Shown here: positions 6,227 through 8,146 of the stretch, one piece after another
Numbering within the stretch: the stretch's first letter is position 1
How the letters are laid out: each line of letters begins with the position of its first letter
NCBI GenBank assembly: GCA_029213105.1
Contig: JARGNS010000144.1
Coordinates: 1 to 8,146 of the forward strand
Length of the DNA: 8,146 nt
DNA from: Planctomycetota bacterium
GTDB taxonomy: Bacteria; Planctomycetota; PLA2; JAEUHO01
Reading direction: 5' to 3'
Program-made: the position numbers and the translations under genes
The notes under the pieces: generated by a model
Seen by the model: the letters and a program-made list of their open reading frames with translations, nothing else
What the model was told of the DNA's origin: nothing
Database searches by the model: none

Positions 6227-6251
6227 GTCCTCCCCGCGACCCGAGCACCCC

Positions 6252-7307
6252 ATGAGCCTCTCCCTCGACCCGGCCATCGAGGAACGCCTCGACTCGCTGC
6301 GTGCCCTCATCGGAGACACGCGCCTCATGGTGATCCGCTGCGCCTACCGCGGGCAGCCGCTCACGATCGGCGCCAAGTACGAGGTGCAGAACTTCACGGG
6401 TTCCATCAAGGACCGCATGGCGCTCCACATCATGGAGGACGCCTACGCCCACGGCGCCGTCAAGCCCGGCGACACCATCGTCGAGGCCACCAGCGGCAAC
6501 ACGGGTATCGCCTTCGCCGCCGTGGGCCGCGCCCTGGGCCACGACGTACGCATCTACATGCCGGACTGGATGAGCCGCGAGCGCGTGATGGTCATCCAGA
6601 GTCTCGGCGCCGAGATCGTCCCCGTGACGGCGGAAGCCGGCGGCTTCCTGGGCGCGATTGCCCAGGCCGAGGCCTTCGCGGCCGAGCACGAAGGCGTCTT
6701 CGCCCCCCGGCAGTTCGAGACCCAGGCCAACGTCGACGCCCATCGCCTCAGCACGGGCCCCGAGCTTCGGCGCCAGCTGGAGGCTGCCGGCCTCGAGGCC
6801 AGCGCCTTCGTCGCGGGCGTCGGAACGGGCGGCACGGTCATGGGCGTCCAGGCCTACGCCCAGGAGCGCATGCCCGGCTTGCGCGTGCATCCGCTGGAGC
6901 CCGCCAACTCCCCCACCCTGCGCACGGGCCACCGGGTCGGCAAGCACCGCATCCAGGGCATCAGCGACGAGTTCATCCCTGCCATCGTCGATCTCGAGGC
7001 CCTGGACGAGATCGTGGATGTCTGGGACGGCGATGCCATCCTGATGGCCCAGGCCCTCGCGTCGCAGTTCGGCCTCGGCGTGGGCATCAGCGCCGGCGCC
7101 AACTTCCTCGGAGCACTCAAGCTCGCCCACGAGGCCGGGGACGGCCGCGCCGTCGCCACGGTCTTCTGCGACAGCAACAAGAAGTACCTCTCGACCGATC
7201 TCTGCCGCGAGGAGCCGGTCCTGCCGGAGTACCTCACGCCCGAGGTCGAGTTGCTCGGCTGCCGTGTGATTCCCGGCCCCGGGCTCCCGTGGCGCAGCGG
7301 CCTCTAG
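6252..7307 (+). CDS. PLP-dependent cysteine synthase family protein (CysK/CBS-like)
   Basis: At 351 residues this belongs to the fold-type II PLP enzymes that make cysteine from O-acetyl- or O-phosphoserine and sulfide, or related beta-replacement products, in the cytoplasm. Seen: N-terminal IGDTRL (usual family motif IGxTP), the PLP-lysine motif GSIKDRMA with K53, the substrate loop TSGNTG (S81-G85), the phosphate-cup motif GVGTGGT (189-195), and GISAGAN (278-284). MPDWMS and the EAGGFLGAI stretch resemble a cysteine-synthase-like branch distinct from E. coli CysK. There is no CBS regulatory domain, although the C-terminal tail (about 310-351) is longer than the core needs. The ATG at 6252 has no Shine-Dalgarno; earlier in-frame starts would read through tRNA-Cys, so this start is preferred. 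The gene directly follows tRNA-Cys and ends tail-to-tail with a lipoprotein gene. True cysteine synthase is the best call, but cystathionine- or other beta-synthase activity cannot be excluded. Confidence 0.85.
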   Translation: MSLSLDPAIEERLDSLRALIGDTRLMVIRCAYRGQPLTIGAKYEVQNFTGSIKDRMALHIMEDAYAHGAVKPGDTIVEATSGNTGIAFAAVGRALGHDVRIYMPDWMSRERVMVIQSLGAEIVPVTAEAGGFLGAIAQAEAFAAEHEGVFAPRQFETQANVDAHRLSTGPELRRQLEAAGLEASAFVAGVGTGGTVMGVQAYAQERMPGLRVHPLEPANSPTLRTGHRVGKHRIQGISDEFIPAIVDLEALDEIVDVWDGDAILMAQALASQFGLGVGISAGANFLGALKLAHEAGDGRAVATVFCDSNKKYLSTDLCREEPVLPEYLTPEVELLGCRVIPGPGLPWRSGL

Positions 7308-7990
7308 GGAGCCGGCTCGAAGGCCAGGAGCTCGAGTCGGAACGCCTTCGTCGTCGCGTCCGCCGCGACCGCGACCACCTCCATCTGGACCAGCCCCACA
7401 CCGGGGGCGAACCAGCGCACGATGCTCACGCCCGGCGCGGTCTCGTCCACGCGCAAGGCCGTGTAGGTGCCGGCCGGCGTCGTGATCTGCTCGACGGGCT
7501 GGACGAGCAGCGTGGTGGTGACATCGCTCTTGTCGCCGTCGATCGTCAGCCTGCCCGTCCAGGTCCAGCGTGCGCCGAGCTCGAACGTCACCGGCAGGAT
7601 CGGCACGGGCGGATCGTGCTGCATCCGGAAGCGGAAGGCATCGAAGTGGAACTCCTGCGGCCCCTCGGGCGGGTTCGCGTAGATGCTCTTCATCACGTCG
7701 ACCAGCTCGTCGTCGAGGTCGGCGTAGAGGAACTCGTAGTGCACGTCACGGCCGTCGCGCGCCCGCACGTCGCCGCCCAGCTTGTGCGCGCGCACCTCCC
7801 AGGCCCGGTTCCCCAGCCGCGCGCGCCAGGTCCAGCGCGTTCCCTCGGCCAGCGGAAACAGCTCCCCCTCGTGCCGGAGGGCGGCCAGCGCCTGGTGGGC
7901 CGGGGAGGGCTCCTCGCCGCAGCCACCGAGCCAGGCCCCCAGGAGCAGGAGCAACGGAGCAATCCACGCAAGCGGACGGTTCGTGGACAC
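7304..7990 (-). CDS. Lipoprotein of unknown function
   Basis: From GTG at 7990 this is a 228-residue protein with a textbook lipoprotein signal: N4-R5, a Leu-rich core (13-17), lipobox L21-G22-G23-C24. Gly-Glu follows the cysteine, so it should be a lipid-anchored envelope protein. GGGGAG (8004-7999) lies 8 bases before the GTG; longer ATG starts at 8029 and 8092 lack a Shine-Dalgarno and would put 13-34 extra residues before the signal. The mature part looks beta-rich, with a repeated motif RWTWxxRL at 52-59 and 141-148, suggesting two related halves. Later come TPAGTY (171-176) and RWFAPGVGLV (192-201), a motif pair I associate with uncharacterised lipoproteins of large-genome bacteria (from memory, unverified). 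No catalytic residues are evident. The stop codon overlaps the stop of the cysteine-synthase-like gene on the other strand. A role in ligand or polymer binding in the envelope is only a guess. Confidence 0.8.
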   Translation of the reverse strand: MSTNRPLAWIAPLLLLLGAWLGGCGEEPSPAHQALAALRHEGELFPLAEGTRWTWRARLGNRAWEVRAHKLGGDVRARDGRDVHYEFLYADLDDELVDVMKSIYANPPEGPQEFHFDAFRFRMQHDPPVPILPVTFELGARWTWTGRLTIDGDKSDVTTTLLVQPVEQITTPAGTYTALRVDETAPGVSIVRWFAPGVGLVQMEVVAVAADATTKAFRLELLAFEPAP

Positions 7991-7998
7991 GCGCGACG

Positions 7999-8004
7999 CT
8001 CCCC
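7999..8004 (-). promoter_or_regulatory. Ribosome binding site that decides the GTG start of the lipoprotein
   Basis: GGGGAG on the minus strand, 8 bases before the GTG at 7990. It supports the shorter start, which also places the signal peptide right at the N-terminus. Confidence 0.6.
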
Positions 8005-8011
8005 GGGTGCG

Positions 8012-8028
8012 GACGTCAGGTGACGTCA
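8012..8028. promoter_or_regulatory. Direct repeat of GACGTCA at 10-bp period, possible operator
   Basis: GACGTCA occurs at 8012-8018 and 8022-8028; the second copy is part of the perfect palindrome TGACGTCA (8021-8028). One helical turn separates the copies, so two protein subunits could bind the same face. The site lies just upstream of the lipoprotein gene and within the divergent spacer shared with the gene starting at 8129. The regulator is unknown. Confidence 0.35.
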
Positions 8029-8116
8029 TGGGGAGACAGCCTGCCACGAAACCAGGGGCTGGAAAATGGCTGCACGGTGGCGGGGCGTGCAAGAAGCGCG
8101 ATCATGGCGGCAGACG

Positions 8117-8122
8117 AAGGAG
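8117..8122 (+). promoter_or_regulatory. Strong Shine-Dalgarno of the gene starting at 8129
   Basis: AAGGAG lies 6 bases before the ATG at 8129, the best Shine-Dalgarno on the plus strand of this window. Confidence 0.6.
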
Positions 8123-8128
8123 ATCCCC

Positions 8129-8146
8129 ATGCCGAATCGCCAGCTT
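8129..8146 (+). CDS. Start of a gene that leaves the window (MPNRQL...)
   Basis: Only six codons are visible. The start is called on the AAGGAG six bases upstream. An alternative ATG at 8104 in another frame (MAADEGDPH...) is also open to the edge but has a poor ribosome site. The product cannot be named. Confidence 0.5.

Noticed and set aside
5814..6251. N-terminal extension of the cysteine-synthase-like frame back to 5814
   Set aside because: The extended frame reads through both tRNA genes; family homology begins only after 6252.
7308..8023. Plus-strand frame running through the cysteine-synthase-like gene and the lipoprotein gene (6107-8023)
   Set aside because: It is out of frame with the enzyme and antisense to the lipoprotein, with an Arg/Pro/His-rich translation typical of a shadow.
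8078..8092. Sigma-54-like promoter (TGGCGGGGCGTGCA)
   Set aside because: The spacing between the GG and GC elements is wrong for a -24/-12 promoter.
1..8146. CRISPR array, insertion sequence, phage or toxin-antitoxin genes
   Set aside because: No regularly spaced repeats, transposase, integrase or toxin motifs were found; the only repeats are the short ones listed.

Overview
The window is very GC-rich and shows a dense bacterial gene layout. It carries a tripartite-type efflux pair and two lipoprotein-type signal sequences, which point to a Gram-negative (diderm) cell envelope. An in-frame UGA inside a SelW-like gene implies that the organism makes selenocysteine. The phylum cannot be fixed from this window: Planctomycetota, Myxococcota or another high-GC diderm lineage would all fit.

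Left part (1-873), minus strand: a two-gene unit. The first gene (545-781) is a SelT/SelW/SelH (Rdx) family selenoprotein with a Cys-x-x-Sec motif. Its UGA at codon 11 would be read as a stop by ordinary gene callers, so the gene is easily missed. A SECIS-like hairpin follows the UGA. Ten bases downstream starts a small zinc-ribbon membrane protein that runs off the left edge. The 92-bp divergent spacer (782-873) holds a hairpin touching the selenoprotein's Shine-Dalgarno and a perfect 10-bp inverted repeat.

Centre (874-5357), plus strand: a periplasmic adaptor (HlyD/MFP type) and an RND inner-membrane permease, coupled by an ATGA overlap. They would form the inner part of an envelope efflux pump. 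No outer-membrane channel gene is present here.

Spacer (5358-5974): no ordinary gene. It holds a hairpin and a 22-bp tandem duplication just after the permease, several GC-rich inverted repeats, an imperfect 20-bp direct repeat, and a puzzling minus-strand mini-ORF. That ORF has a good Shine-Dalgarno and a lipoprotein signal, but ends right at the lipobox cysteine.

Right part (5975-8146): divergently oriented tRNA-Leu(UAA) and tRNA-Cys(GCA) genes. A cysteine-synthase-like PLP enzyme starts 25 bp after tRNA-Cys on the same strand, so the cysteine tRNA and a cysteine-making enzyme are probably on one transcript. Converging on it, and sharing the CTAG of its stop codon, is a lipoprotein of unknown function. 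A last gene starts at 8129 on the plus strand and leaves the window after six codons.

A sulfur/selenium theme (a CxxU redox protein, cysteine synthase, tRNA-Cys) recurs across the window, but the genes are not in one operon, so a common pathway is only an inference.
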